DNA of 38,619 bases from an uncultured Geobacteraceae bacterium (GTDB lineage Bacteria; Desulfobacterota; Desulfuromonadia; Geobacterales; Pseudopelobacteraceae), in contig CAJBRY010000276.1 in the NCBI GenBank assembly GCA_903958085.1, positions 1 to 38,619 on the forward strand, given 5' to 3'. Both the position numbers and the translations under genes were made by a program. How positions within the stretch are numbered: the first letter of the stretch is position 1; each line of letters begins with the position of its first letter. The notes under the pieces were generated by a model that was given only the letters and a program-made list of their open reading frames with translations, made no database searches and was not told where the DNA came from. Positions 22,937-31,486 of the stretch are shown here, piece by piece.

Positions 22937-24103
22937 TTACAAAAACCGTATACTGTCATCAAAGTTGGTCAATTTCACGCCGCCATTATCAGAAACCGCA
23001 AAGGTATTTTCGATACCGATTACTCCCCTGCCTGGAAATACAAACTTGGGCTCTATTGCAATTGTCTGCCCTGCCTTCAGAGGAACTTTGAAACCTTGTG
23101 CCAGTACAGGGAATTCATCCAGTTCCAGTCCGACCCCATGACCGACAAACTTTGCCTGTTCACCCGGCATACCCATAAAATTTGCTCCGAAGCCACCCTG
23201 CTGGGCCATTTCAACTGATTTCAGAAACAACTCTTCACAAACAGCACCCGGCTTCAACTCGCGCTGAATATAATTCTGAATTTCAACTGAAAGATCAAAA
23301 GCGCGCTGCAGTTCGGGATCAAGAGTGCCAATGACAAACATTCTGGTCATATCTGTAATGTAGCCGTCGAATACACCCGTAAAATCAATTAATACCGGCG
23401 TGTTGCGGGCAATTGTATCGCGGGAGGCACCCTGCGGAGAGGCATTGGAAAGACCGCGACCAGTGACCGCTCCGTCAAAGAATCCGTAGCTCGCAGCACC
23501 TGCAGAAACTGTAAGGCCGCCGAAAAGTTCCTGGTTGAAAGCCCGCATCCGGACAAAACCTTCATTGCCAGCCTTGCGCAGCCGATACTCAAATTCAGCG
23601 GCGAGATCAAGCTCTCTCATTCCCTCTTTGAGAAACGATGGAACCATGGCAAATACAGAAGAGAGGGCATCGCCGCTGGCTTTCATCAGTTGTTGCTCGA
23701 AGGTTGATTTTACGGAGCGGACTTCGCGATTGAGTGCGGAAATATCTACAAACTCGCGGCCGCCAAGCACTTTTGTGTAAAAATTCAGCTGCTGTACCGG
23801 CGCAACGTCAAAGGTAAAGCCGATTTTTTGAGCTTCCACTGGAAAATGTGAAGCAAGCTCCTTGCTTGAAGGAAAAGGGCGAATATCAGACAGCGGACTC
23901 TCGCTTTTGGCTCTTGCAAGACTTTTTCGTACCAGCAGAACCGGTTCGCCAGAGGCCGGGAGCCATAGTGTCGAATTCTGCCGGGTACCAGAAAAGTAAT
24001 AGACGTCAATCGGGAAGATGAACAGAGCGCCATCAATCCCTTTGCCTTGAAGTTGGGTCTGCATTGCAGTTATTCTTGCTTGTATTTCTGCCTGTGTCAG
24101 CAT
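22937..24103 (-). CDS. M24 family metallopeptidase (Xaa-Pro aminopeptidase-like)
   Basis: The 388-residue protein has a creatinase-type N-terminal domain (about 1-135) and the pita-bread catalytic domain. The five metal ligands are visible in order: Asp in IDFTG, Asp in ITDMTR, His in VGHGVGLELDE, Glu in IAIEPKF, Glu in IGIENTF. It would remove N-terminal residues before proline. The start at 24103 has AGGGG upstream and follows the nitroreductase stop by 23 bases. The gene has no obvious link to acyl-CoA oxidation. It may help feed peptide-derived branched-chain amino acids to the pathway (inference). Confidence 0.88.
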   Translation of the reverse strand: MLTQAEIQARITAMQTQLQGKGIDGALFIFPIDVYYFSGTRQNSTLWLPASGEPVLLVRKSLARAKSESPLSDIRPFPSSKELASHFPVEAQKIGFTFDVAPVQQLNFYTKVLGGREFVDISALNREVRSVKSTFEQQLMKASGDALSSVFAMVPSFLKEGMRELDLAAEFEYRLRKAGNEGFVRMRAFNQELFGGLTVSAGAASYGFFDGAVTGRGLSNASPQGASRDTIARNTPVLIDFTGVFDGYITDMTRMFVIGTLDPELQRAFDLSVEIQNYIQRELKPGAVCEELFLKSVEMAQQGGFGANFMGMPGEQAKFVGHGVGLELDEFPVLAQGFKVPLKAGQTIAIEPKFVFPGRGVIGIENTFAVSDNGGVKLTNFDDSIRFL

Positions 24104-24126
24104 GGTGATTTCCCCTGTTAAGTTGT

Positions 24127-24651
24127 TTAAGGCCACTGATCAAAAAATGCGATTTCGGAAAGTTCCTTGCGAGGGCGCTGCTTAGGTTCCTGATCCGGAT
24201 AACCGAGTGGCGTGATGCCGACAATGCGCATTTCGTCAGGAATGCCGAGTGCCTGCTTGATTTTTGTTTCGTCATACCAACCCATCCAACAGGTTCCGAG
24301 GCCCACTGCATGGGCTGCCAGACAGAGGTGCTCGAAAGCGATGGCAACATCAGCGACAAAATAGTCAATGTTGTTCTCAACATCTGACTCTGCCGGATTA
24401 CCACAGGCAACTATGACAACTGGAGCGGCTCCGATGGCTTTCTTGCCAGGATTATCGTCCGGAAACGCATCAAAGACCTTTGCACGTCGCTCAGCATCGG
24501 TAAGCACCAAAAAGCGCCAACACTGCATGTTCTTCCATGATGGCGCCAGACGCGCGGCGTCCAGAATCTGTTCAATCTTGTCCCTCTCCACAGGAATATC
24601 CTTGTATTTTCGAATACTGCGGCGATCTCGAAAAACCTGAAAAATATCCAT
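24127..24651 (-). CDS. Nitroreductase-family FMN protein
   Basis: The 174-residue protein has the family N-terminus (FRDRRSIRKYKDIPVERDKIEQILDAARLAPSWKNMQCWRFLVL), which binds FMN phosphate, and the second FMN segment (AAHAVGLGTCWMGWY...LGIPDEMRIVGITPLGYPDQEPKQRPRKELSEIAF). Members reduce nitro groups, quinones or enones, and the true substrate is unknown. It lies 11 bases after icmF and 23 before the peptidase gene, so it belongs to the operon. A repair or reductase role around reactive enoyl intermediates or cobalamin reduction is possible, but this is speculation. Confidence 0.88.
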   Translation of the reverse strand: MDIFQVFRDRRSIRKYKDIPVERDKIEQILDAARLAPSWKNMQCWRFLVLTDAERRAKVFDAFPDDNPGKKAIGAAPVVIVACGNPAESDVENNIDYFVADVAIAFEHLCLAAHAVGLGTCWMGWYDETKIKQALGIPDEMRIVGITPLGYPDQEPKQRPRKELSEIAFFDQWP

Positions 24652-24662
24652 TGCAAAACCCC

Positions 24663-27600
24663 CTACATATTCCTTCTGTATTTTCCGCCAACCTCGTAAA
24701 GGGCATGTGAAATCTGCCCCAGCGAGGCGACTTTGACGGTATCCATCAACTCGGCAAAAATGTTGCCGCCGTATATGGCCACCTCCTGCAGCTTTTTGAG
24801 TGCAGTCGGTGCCTTATCTTTGTTTGCGTCCTGGAAAGCCCGCAAGTTCAGTATCTGTTGTTCTTTTTCCTCTTTAGTTGCTCGCGCCAGTTCGCCAGGG
24901 ACGTTATAGCCTTCCTCGTCTGCACGTGGATTGAGGAAGGTGTTGACACCGACAATCGGCAACTCACCATTATGTTTTTTATGCTCGTACAGCATCGACT
25001 CATCCTGGATCTTGGCTCGCTGATACTGGGTTTCCATAGCTCCAAGCACTCCACCTCTCTGGTCGATGCGCTCAAATTCAGCCATAACCGCTTCTTCCAC
25101 CAGGTCGGTCAACTCCTCAATAATGTAAGAACCCTGCAGAGAGTTTTCGTTCTTTGCCAGGCCAAACTCCTTGGTAATAATCATCTGAATCGCCATTGCC
25201 CGGCGCACTGACTCCTCAGTAGGTGTCGTAACCGCCTCATCATAAGCATTGGTGTGTAGTGAATTACAGTTGTCATAGATCGCCATCAGCGCCTGCAGCG
25301 TAGTGCGGATGTCATTGAAATCCATTTCCTGGGCATGAAGAGAGCGGCCGGATGTCTGGATGTGGTACTTGAGTTTCTGACTCCTATCATTAGCGCCGTA
25401 CTTCTCGCGCATGGCGACTGCCCAGATGCGCCGTGCCACGCGACCGATTACCGAGTACTCCGGATCAAGTCCGTTGGAGAAGAAATAAGACAGATTGGCG
25501 GCAAATTCATCGATATGCATACCGCGTGACAGATAATACTCGACAAAGGTAAATCCGTTTGAGAGTGTAAAGGCAAGCTGCGAAATCGGGTTAGCCCCCG
25601 CTTCGGCGATATGATAGCCGCTGATTGACACCGAATAATAATTACGAACCTTCTGCTCAATAAAATACTGCTGCATGTCACCCATCATCTTAAGAGCAAA
25701 TTCTGTCGAGAAAATGCAGGTGTTCTGTCCCTGATCCTCTTTGAGGATATCGGCCTGAACCGTACCGCGCACAGTCTGCAGAGTGCAGGAGCGGATTTCC
25801 TGATATTCAGTTTCTGACGGTTCACGGCCGTTTTTCTGCCGAAAAACATCGATCTGCTGCTCGGTTGCGGCATTGAAGAAGAATGCCAGCATCATCGGCG
25901 CAGGCCCGTTGATGGTGATTGAAACGCTGGTGTTTGGTGCACAGAGATCGAAACCGGCAAACAGCTTGGACATGTCGTTGACGGTACAGATTGAAACACC
26001 GCTCTCGCCGACCTTACCGTAGATATCCGGTGGATAATCAGGATCTTCACCATAAAGGGTCACGCTGTCAAATGCCGTTGAAAGTCTCTTGGCATCATCA
26101 TCTTTGCACAGATAATGGAATCGGCGATTTGTGCGTTCCGGCGTTCCTTCACCGGCAAACTGGCGCTTGGGGTCCTCTTCAGCACGCTTGAACGGGAAAA
26201 CCCCCGCGGTGAACGGGAACAAGCCGGGAGCATTTTCAAACATGGACCAGCGAAGGATCTCACCCCAGTCTGCAAAATCCGGAAGACATACCTTCGGGAT
26301 ACGCGTACCTGAAAGTGTTGTCGTGTATAAATCGCTCCTGACCTCTTTATCGCGCACCTTGGTAATCAGTTGGTCACGACGGTAGGATGCCTTCAGTTCG
26401 GGCCACTCTTTCAGAATCTTCTTCGGTTCTTCATTCAGCCTGGACTCGAATAGCACTAATTGTTTTTCAAGCTCGACCAGGGCGGCATCCTGCATCACCA
26501 CTTCCTTGGCACCGGTCAACTGGAATAATCTGCGGGCAACATCCACCTGCTCTTTAACATGCCTGCGATAGCCCCGCACCGTCTGAACAATTTCACCAAG
26601 ATAATGAATCCTGTCCGGCGGGATAATGTATTTTTTCAGGCTCTCTTTCTCGGTAATCTGCAATGCAGATTGCCAGTTACTTCCCTTTTTGGAGTTAATA
26701 ACATCCAGCAGCGTCCGATAAAGTACGCTGGTGCCTGGGTCGTTGAACTGGGAGGCAATGGTACCAAATACCGGCAGAGTCTCATCAGCAGCATCAAATA
26801 GATTGCGGTTGCGACGGTACTGTTTACGCACATTGCGCAGTGCGTCTTCAGCACCTTTTCGCTCGAATTTATTAATTGCCACCACATCGGCAAAGTCAAG
26901 CATGTCAATCTTTTCCAATTGGGTCGGTGCGCCGAATTCGCATGTCATGACATAAAGAGAAACATCACATACCCCGACAACACCGGCATTACCCTGACCA
27001 ATTCCGCTCGTTTCGACAAATACTAAATCAAAGCCTGCAGCCCTGACGACATCAATGGCATCCTGAATGGCAGCGGAAAGCTCCGTCTGTGAGTCACGGG
27101 TAGCGAGCGAACGCATGTATATTTTGTTGGTATTGATCGAATTCATTCGGATACGATCGCCGAGCAGCGCTCCGCCGGTACGCTGACGGGATGGATCAAC
27201 GGCCAGAATGGCAACACTTTTTTCAGGAAAATCTCTGGTAAAACGTAATACCAATTCGTCTGTTATGGAACTTTTTCCAGCACCACCGGTTCCTGTAATG
27301 CCGACTACCGGAACATCCTTAACCATCCTTTTGATGGTTTCACGAAGTGTGGCATAGCCGGAAGCGTGGTCATGAACCGCCTGTTCGGCAAGACTGATAA
27401 GCGTATTAACCGCTCTGATATCCTGCTGTGCCAGCCGGGAGGTTTCTGCCGTTATGTCCCGATCCAGAGCAAAATCGCACTCTTTGAGGATCAAATTGAT
27501 CATCCCCTGCAGTCCCATCCTGCGGCCATCATCCGGAGAAAATATTTTGCTGACTCCATAACCTTCTATTTCAGCAATTTCATCCGGGACAATTACTCCG

Positions 27601-27911
27601 CCACCGCCGCCGTATACCTTGATATGCCCTTCACCGCGCTGGTTCAGCAGATCAATGATGTACTTGAAAAAATCCACATGTCCGCCCTGGTAGCAACTGA
27701 CTGCAATTCCCTGAGCATCTTCCTGTATAGCTGCCGTAACAATCTCTTCTACCGAACGGTTATGACCGAGATGGATAACTTCTGCACCGGAAGCCTGCAG
27801 GATGCGACGAATGACGTTGATAGTGGCATCGTGTCCGTCAAACAGGCTGGTTGCGGTGACAATTCTGACATTGTGGTTGGTTTTATAGGGTTCCGGCACA
27901 GCTAAAGACAT
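24663..27911 (-). CDS. icmF: Fused isobutyryl-CoA mutase with G-protein chaperone (IcmF)
   Basis: The 1082-residue protein joins a B12-binding domain (about 14-145, with DGHDA), a MeaI-type G domain (about 180-420, Walker [10 protein letters not shown] at 207-215, and NKFE at 347-350 in place of NKxD), and the mutase TIM barrel (about 520-1060). Phe572 (GVFPFKR) and Gln729 (GQNTC) stand where methylmalonyl-CoA mutases have Tyr and Arg, which points to isobutyryl/butyryl-CoA. His767 is in SGYHIAEAG. The enzyme interconverts isobutyryl-CoA and n-butyryl-CoA, and some relatives also act on isovaleryl/pivalyl-CoA. It follows DUF6125 by 24 bases and starts behind GGAGG. It links valine carbon to the butyryl-CoA pathway encoded downstream. 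Confidence 0.95.
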   Translation of the reverse strand: MSLAVPEPYKTNHNVRIVTATSLFDGHDATINVIRRILQASGAEVIHLGHNRSVEEIVTAAIQEDAQGIAVSCYQGGHVDFFKYIIDLLNQRGEGHIKVYGGGGGVIVPDEIAEIEGYGVSKIFSPDDGRRMGLQGMINLILKECDFALDRDITAETSRLAQQDIRAVNTLISLAEQAVHDHASGYATLRETIKRMVKDVPVVGITGTGGAGKSSITDELVLRFTRDFPEKSVAILAVDPSRQRTGGALLGDRIRMNSINTNKIYMRSLATRDSQTELSAAIQDAIDVVRAAGFDLVFVETSGIGQGNAGVVGVCDVSLYVMTCEFGAPTQLEKIDMLDFADVVAINKFERKGAEDALRNVRKQYRRNRNLFDAADETLPVFGTIASQFNDPGTSVLYRTLLDVINSKKGSNWQSALQITEKESLKKYIIPPDRIHYLGEIVQTVRGYRRHVKEQVDVARRLFQLTGAKEVVMQDAALVELEKQLVLFESRLNEEPKKILKEWPELKASYRRDQLITKVRDKEVRSDLYTTTLSGTRIPKVCLPDFADWGEILRWSMFENAPGLFPFTAGVFPFKRAEEDPKRQFAGEGTPERTNRRFHYLCKDDDAKRLSTAFDSVTLYGEDPDYPPDIYGKVGESGVSICTVNDMSKLFAGFDLCAPNTSVSITINGPAPMMLAFFFNAATEQQIDVFRQKNGREPSETEYQEIRSCTLQTVRGTVQADILKEDQGQNTCIFSTEFALKMMGDMQQYFIEQKVRNYYSVSISGYHIAEAGANPISQLAFTLSNGFTFVEYYLSRGMHIDEFAANLSYFFSNGLDPEYSVIGRVARRIWAVAMREKYGANDRSQKLKYHIQTSGRSLHAQEMDFNDIRTTLQALMAIYDNCNSLHTNAYDEAVTTPTEESVRRAMAIQMIITKEFGLAKNENSLQGSYIIEELTDLVEEAVMAEFERIDQRGGVLGAMETQYQRAKIQDESMLYEHKKHNGELPIVGVNTFLNPRADEEGYNVPGELARATKEEKEQQILNLRAFQDANKDKAPTALKKLQEVAIYGGNIFAELMDTVKVASLGQISHALYEVGGKYRRNM

Positions 27912-27935
27912 GATTTCCTCCGACAGATAAATATA

Positions 27936-28481
27936 TTAACCTTCCAGGATAAATTCCCAGGCGCACCAGAACTCTTCAGGATGTGCGTCCGGTGGGCAGG
28001 CAATACAATTTGTTTTGATTCTTGGGTCAATTGCCTTGGCAAATTCACTGTACTCAACTATTCCGACTGATTTACATGGGTGATCAGCCAGACCCTTGCG
28101 CTTGCGAGCTGACTGTACCCTGCAGTCAAGCATGCGAAAAACTACACGCGCCTCACTCTGCTCAATTACATCCTGAAGGTTAAGCCTTGCATAAAAACGG
28201 TGTTTCAAACATTCAACCAATGCCGGTATTCCAGCACCCGGCTTCATGCCCAGTCGATCCATAATCCGCCGGGCTTCAATCACTGTAAAATGCCGCCATG
28301 CCTCCGTATCAATCGCCACCGCGGCTTCCATGCCGTATTGTTTTTCAATGGCCTGAAACCAGACACCATCGTGAGCAAGCCAGTTTTTTGCATCATCGAC
28401 TATGATTTTCACCAACTCTTCCTTACTGAGCGTATAAAGCAGGCTCACACCCTCATCACCGGCACGTTCTGCATTAGACAT
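27936..28481 (-). CDS. DUF6125-like cysteine-bearing cytosolic protein
   Basis: The 181-residue protein is first in the operon. It resembles DUF6125 proteins by memory: an all-helical N-terminal half (LSKEELVKIIVDDAKNWLAHDGVWFQAIEKQYGMEAAVAIDTEAWRHF) and a C-terminal part with spaced cysteines (MLDCRVQ, DHPCKS, TNCIACPPD, FWCAWEF) that could bind a metal or an iron-sulfur cluster. It has no signal peptide or membrane segment. Function is unknown. Directly preceding IcmF suggests a link to B12 mutase maturation or sensing, but this is inference from position. AAGGAGA lies eight bases before the ATG, and a promoter is seen upstream. Confidence 0.75.
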   Translation of the reverse strand: MSNAERAGDEGVSLLYTLSKEELVKIIVDDAKNWLAHDGVWFQAIEKQYGMEAAVAIDTEAWRHFTVIEARRIMDRLGMKPGAGIPALVECLKHRFYARLNLQDVIEQSEARVVFRMLDCRVQSARKRKGLADHPCKSVGIVEYSEFAKAIDPRIKTNCIACPPDAHPEEFWCAWEFILEG

Positions 28482-28537
28482 TTGGCTTCTCCTTAACAGT
28501 CAAATAAAACGCGGTTAGAATTTAGCAGATGTGCTAC

Positions 28538-28567
28538 ACTATATTATTGCGTTTACGTTTGAGTCAA
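28538..28567 (-). promoter_or_regulatory. Promoter of the DUF6125-icmF operon with 18-base spacer
   Basis: On the minus strand TTGACT (28567-28562) and TATAGT (28543-28538) are separated by 18 bases, about 55 bases before the first ATG. The spacer holds a direct repeat, AAACGTAAACG. MerR-family regulators typically act on promoters with long spacers and bind between the boxes, and a MerR-type gene is divergent here. The regulator-site pairing is inferred. Confidence 0.55.
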
Positions 28568-28603
28568 GCACAAATAATACATAGTTATTTTTGTACTCCC
28601 TTA

Positions 28604-28619
28604 CTGAATATATATTCAG
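28604..28619. promoter_or_regulatory. Perfect 16-base palindrome between icmF operon and merR gene
   Basis: CTGAATATATATTCAG is a perfect palindrome in the divergent intergenic region, about 37 bases upstream of the operon's -35 box and about 70 bases before the -35 of the regulator gene. It could be a binding site for the MerR-type protein or another dimeric factor. It is AT-rich, so chance is not excluded. Confidence 0.4.
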
Positions 28620-28687
28620 CTTACTGATTACCAAAAGATAGTAAAAGCTCGAAAATACCATTTTTAATGATGTTCTATGATGCTATA

Positions 28688-28716
28688 TTGACAAAACAAT
28701 AATTCGGCTTTAATAA
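28688..28716 (+). promoter_or_regulatory. Promoter of the MerR-family gene
   Basis: TTGACA (28688-28693) and TAATAA (28711-28716) are 17 bases apart, about 35 bases before the ATG at 28752. Both boxes match the housekeeping consensus well. Confidence 0.6.
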
Positions 28717-28751
28717 CTAATTGCAAAGTCAGGTACCATTTTGAGGATTTT

Positions 28752-29153
28752 ATGAATAACATTGACGTATCCAGCCAAATAACAGCAATAGGTGATCTGG
28801 CAAAAAGTGTCGGTCTTACAACCAGAACCCTCCGTTACTGGGAGGAAGTCGGTATAATTGAATCTGAAGAGCGCGCGGATGGAGCGATCAGGGGTTATTC
28901 TCCCTATTTCGTCCGGAGGATAAAGTTCATAATTAAGCTTAAATACCTGGGATTGACTATCAAAGAAATGCAGGACTTGTATGCTGCCTATGGCGAGGCA
29001 AAAGAAACCAGTCAAATGATACCTAAGCTTATCGCTATTCTCGACAAACACACCAGGATGGTGGATGAGAAGGTTTCAAAACTGAATTCATTACGTAAAG
29101 AGATTGTTGAATACCGCCAGAAGATGGCGCAGAAACATGCAGAAGGAAATTAA
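28752..29153 (+). CDS. MerR-family transcription regulator, LiuR-like
   Basis: The 133-residue protein has the MerR winged helix at about 10-80 (IGDLAKSVGLTTRTLRYWEEVGII, then IRGYSPYFVRRIKFIIKLKYLGLTIKEM) and a C-terminal coiled coil (about 90-125). It has no metal-binding cysteines, so it is not a metal sensor. By size and by setting next to acyl-CoA catabolism it resembles LiuR-type regulators of branched-chain amino-acid use. The assignment rests on context and should be seen as probable only. It is divergent from the 15-gene operon and shares with it a 270-base control region with a palindrome and a long-spacer promoter. Confidence 0.85.
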   Translation: MNNIDVSSQITAIGDLAKSVGLTTRTLRYWEEVGIIESEERADGAIRGYSPYFVRRIKFIIKLKYLGLTIKEMQDLYAAYGEAKETSQMIPKLIAILDKHTRMVDEKVSKLNSLRKEIVEYRQKMAQKHAEGN

Positions 29154-29177
29154 CTAACCGGCAAGGAGCATCCGCGT

Positions 29178-29585
29178 ATGATGACACAGGAAGAGGCACG
29201 GGACTTTACTAATCGCTGGCTGCCGAAATGGACCGGCAACAAACCTCAAGAGTTGATAGCATTTTACGCTGATGACGCCACATTTCTTGATCCAGGGCGA
29301 CCGACCGGCATTAAGGGCAGAGATGAACTGTTTGCCTATTTTACAAAGGTCCTCAGCCATAACCCTACCTGGGTATGGAATCAGGTCGAGCCTATCCCGC
29401 TGGAAGACGGTTTTGTGAACAGACTTGAAGCACGCATACCAGTGGGAGAGAAGATTGTTGAGTGTGTAGCACTTTGTTTTCTGCAGTTCAACGATGAGGG
29501 GAAAATAAAGCGAAACGAAATATATTTCGACCGGACGGAACTGATCAGGGAGATCAACAAATACCGTCAATCATTTGCTCACTAA
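29178..29585 (+). CDS. NTF2/SnoaL-like protein
   Basis: The 135-residue protein resembles the NTF2/SnoaL fold: an N-terminal helix, then LIAFYADDATFLDPG with GIKGRDELFAYFTKVLSHNPTWVWNQVEPI, and beta strands ending NEIYFDRTELIREI. Such proteins are often small ketosteroid-isomerase-like enzymes or ligand-binding proteins. No function is assigned. It starts 24 bases after the merR stop, with AAGGAG as ribosome site, so the two may be co-transcribed and the protein may bind a pathway ligand (inference). Confidence 0.75.
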   Translation: MMTQEEARDFTNRWLPKWTGNKPQELIAFYADDATFLDPGRPTGIKGRDELFAYFTKVLSHNPTWVWNQVEPIPLEDGFVNRLEARIPVGEKIVECVALCFLQFNDEGKIKRNEIYFDRTELIREINKYRQSFAH

Positions 29586-29710
29586 TGACGGACTAATTGC
29601 AATGGTGATCACCGACTTTTATCCTACTCCCAACATAATCGAGAGAACTTCCGAATCAGCGTTTGCTGACATTAGGTTGCGGCAGCATAATTTTTTTTCG
29701 GAGGAAACCG

Positions 29711-30370
29711 ATGAATATGACTCTCATTTCCGCTCTTGAAGAAGCCTGGATGGTTGATGTGCAAGACGCGTTCAACAACGACAAAATAAATTCTGAACAT
29801 TCCCTTCAAGCGCTACTCTATGCTGGTCTTAGCCGATCTTTGGCTGTATTACCTGGAAATCACCTGATTTTTGTGGAACCAAAATTTGACAAGAAAAAAT
29901 ACTCGGATCCGAATTTTCCAAATGAATTTGCCAAAATCATCAATTACTGTCCTGACCTGTTGATTGTAAACAGAGTCACCATGACTATCGAATGTATTAT
30001 CGAGCTTAAATGTAAACCTCATCTGCCTAATTATTTATTGTTCAAGGACGTAGAAAAAGATTTGATAAAGTTGAGTGACTTTTCTTCTCAGAAATTAACC
30101 GGCAAGAGCCTTGAGTTTGATGTTTTCGGACCAGACAGACCGTTCAACGTAAAGAAGAACAAGTGGTTGACGGGGCGTCCGGAATACATGTTTCACAGCA
30201 ATACAATAGCCTGTTTCGGCTCCATCGCACTAGATGACGGTAACATGGTGAGCCACTTCCTTGCGAAGCAGCATTATAAAATAAACAACTTTGTCCTGCT
30301 GACCGGACCGGCACCAAATATCTTCCATAATTCCCCATATAGTCCGATGCAGTTTGAGGTTTCCTACTGA
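29711..30370 (+). CDS. Hypothetical protein with PD-(D/E)xK nuclease-like motif
   Basis: The 219-residue protein from the ATG at 29711 (GGAGG just before) is not recognised as a named family. It shows the pattern of the PD-(D/E)xK fold: an N-terminal helix with Glu29, then Pro81-Asp82 in CPDLLIVN, then Glu98-Leu-Lys100 in CIIELKCK, then a helix with acidic and basic residues (DVEKDLIKLSDF). The C-terminal part is beta-rich. A nuclease or a degenerate nuclease-fold binding protein is possible. No methyltransferase or other defence gene is adjacent. The 125 bases before it hold no gene. It converges on selU. Confidence 0.6.
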   Translation: MNMTLISALEEAWMVDVQDAFNNDKINSEHSLQALLYAGLSRSLAVLPGNHLIFVEPKFDKKKYSDPNFPNEFAKIINYCPDLLIVNRVTMTIECIIELKCKPHLPNYLLFKDVEKDLIKLSDFSSQKLTGKSLEFDVFGPDRPFNVKKNKWLTGRPEYMFHSNTIACFGSIALDDGNMVSHFLAKQHYKINNFVLLTGPAPNIFHNSPYSPMQFEVSY

Positions 30371-30441
30371 AACGAGGGGAACTTTTCCGAACGCTGATCA
30401 AGCATGTCGGCAAAGAGAGCCTTGTCAGCACCAATTTGAAG

Positions 30442-31470
30442 TCAAGTTGAGGTCTCAATCCCCATAAAGTTCTCCAAATCGGCTTCCGCCAATGCGAAGT
30501 CTTCCAGGTCAAGATCTATGTCCGGTGTCCATGGTCGGTTTTTGTAGTACATCTTGTCGTAATATTCTTCAATCAATCCTCTTGCAATCCCCTCAACATC
30601 CCACGCCTCAACCCTGCTTTTGAGTTCGGCAAAACGGACTCCGCCAAGTTTCTTTTTGATTCTCTCAAGCGCCTCAAGCATTTTTGCCTGATACTCGCGG
30701 TGGCCGTATTCTTGAGCAAGGCGAACGATGCGGGTTTCAATGGTAGTATGGCACCAGACTTTACAGCTGCCTGCCATTTTCTGATAAAGCGTTCCGGGAA
30801 GTGAATATCTACCGATTCGTTGACTTTCCCCTTCAAGAACGACAGGCTTGCCGGCAGGGAGGCGCCTGAAGGCATCCCAGAGGTGCGTTTCAAAATATTT
30901 CTGTGTCACTGTCTGCTCCAGTCCAAGAGAACCAAAAGCCGAACCGCGATGACAGGCAATCCCTTCAAGATCAATGGTTGCCCATTTTGCTTGGTCAAGG
31001 CCGTTGATAAAAGTGGTTTTACCCACGCCAGTCATGCCGTGAATCACAATAAGCGGAGAGGAGAACTCACACTTTTCAAAAAAATCGCTCACCTGACTGC
31101 GATAGCTTTTATAACCACCGGCAAGCTGACAGGCAGTCGTGCCACATGTTTCCACAAGCATGGCCACAGATTGGCTGCGCAGGCCACCCCGCCAGCAGTA
31201 GACAACTATCGGCCGCCCCGCGGCTACTGAGAGTATGCGGTCTACCATGCCGGAGAATCTGGAACAGGTGAGCTCCAACGCGCGGCGCCTCGCTTCGAGC
31301 GGCCCGACCCGTTTGTAAATAGTCCCGACTTCCACCCGCTCCTCATTGGTAAGCAGCGGTACGTTGTGTGCCCCCGGAATATGATCCTCTTCAAATTCAA
31401 GAGGAGTCCTCACATCGATAAGGCAATGACTGTCGATAAGTTGCGGAGCAAATTTGATTTTTTCCGGCAT
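30442..31470 (-). CDS. selU: tRNA 2-selenouridine synthase
   Basis: The 342-residue protein (also called MnmH) has an N-terminal rhodanese domain (about 10-130) with active cysteine in VVYCWRGGLRS, and a P-loop domain (about 140-330) with Walker A in GMTGVGKTT. It exchanges sulfur for selenium at the wobble uridine of Lys, Glu and Gln tRNAs, using selenophosphate from SelD. The start at 31470 gives the family N-terminus. A longer frame overlaps yedF. It is the third gene after selD and yedF, with gaps of 17 and 16 bases, so one operon is likely. Confidence 0.93.
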   Translation of the reverse strand: MPEKIKFAPQLIDSHCLIDVRTPLEFEEDHIPGAHNVPLLTNEERVEVGTIYKRVGPLEARRRALELTCSRFSGMVDRILSVAAGRPIVVYCWRGGLRSQSVAMLVETCGTTACQLAGGYKSYRSQVSDFFEKCEFSSPLIVIHGMTGVGKTTFINGLDQAKWATIDLEGIACHRGSAFGSLGLEQTVTQKYFETHLWDAFRRLPAGKPVVLEGESQRIGRYSLPGTLYQKMAGSCKVWCHTTIETRIVRLAQEYGHREYQAKMLEALERIKKKLGGVRFAELKSRVEAWDVEGIARGLIEEYYDKMYYKNRPWTPDIDLDLEDFALAEADLENFMGIETST

Positions 31471-31486
31471 CAGCTGTTTCCGTTTG

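Noticed and set aside
24663-27911. Methylmalonyl-CoA mutase as an alternative for the IcmF gene
   Set aside because: The fused G domain between the B12 and mutase domains, and Phe572/Gln729 in place of Tyr/Arg, match IcmF.
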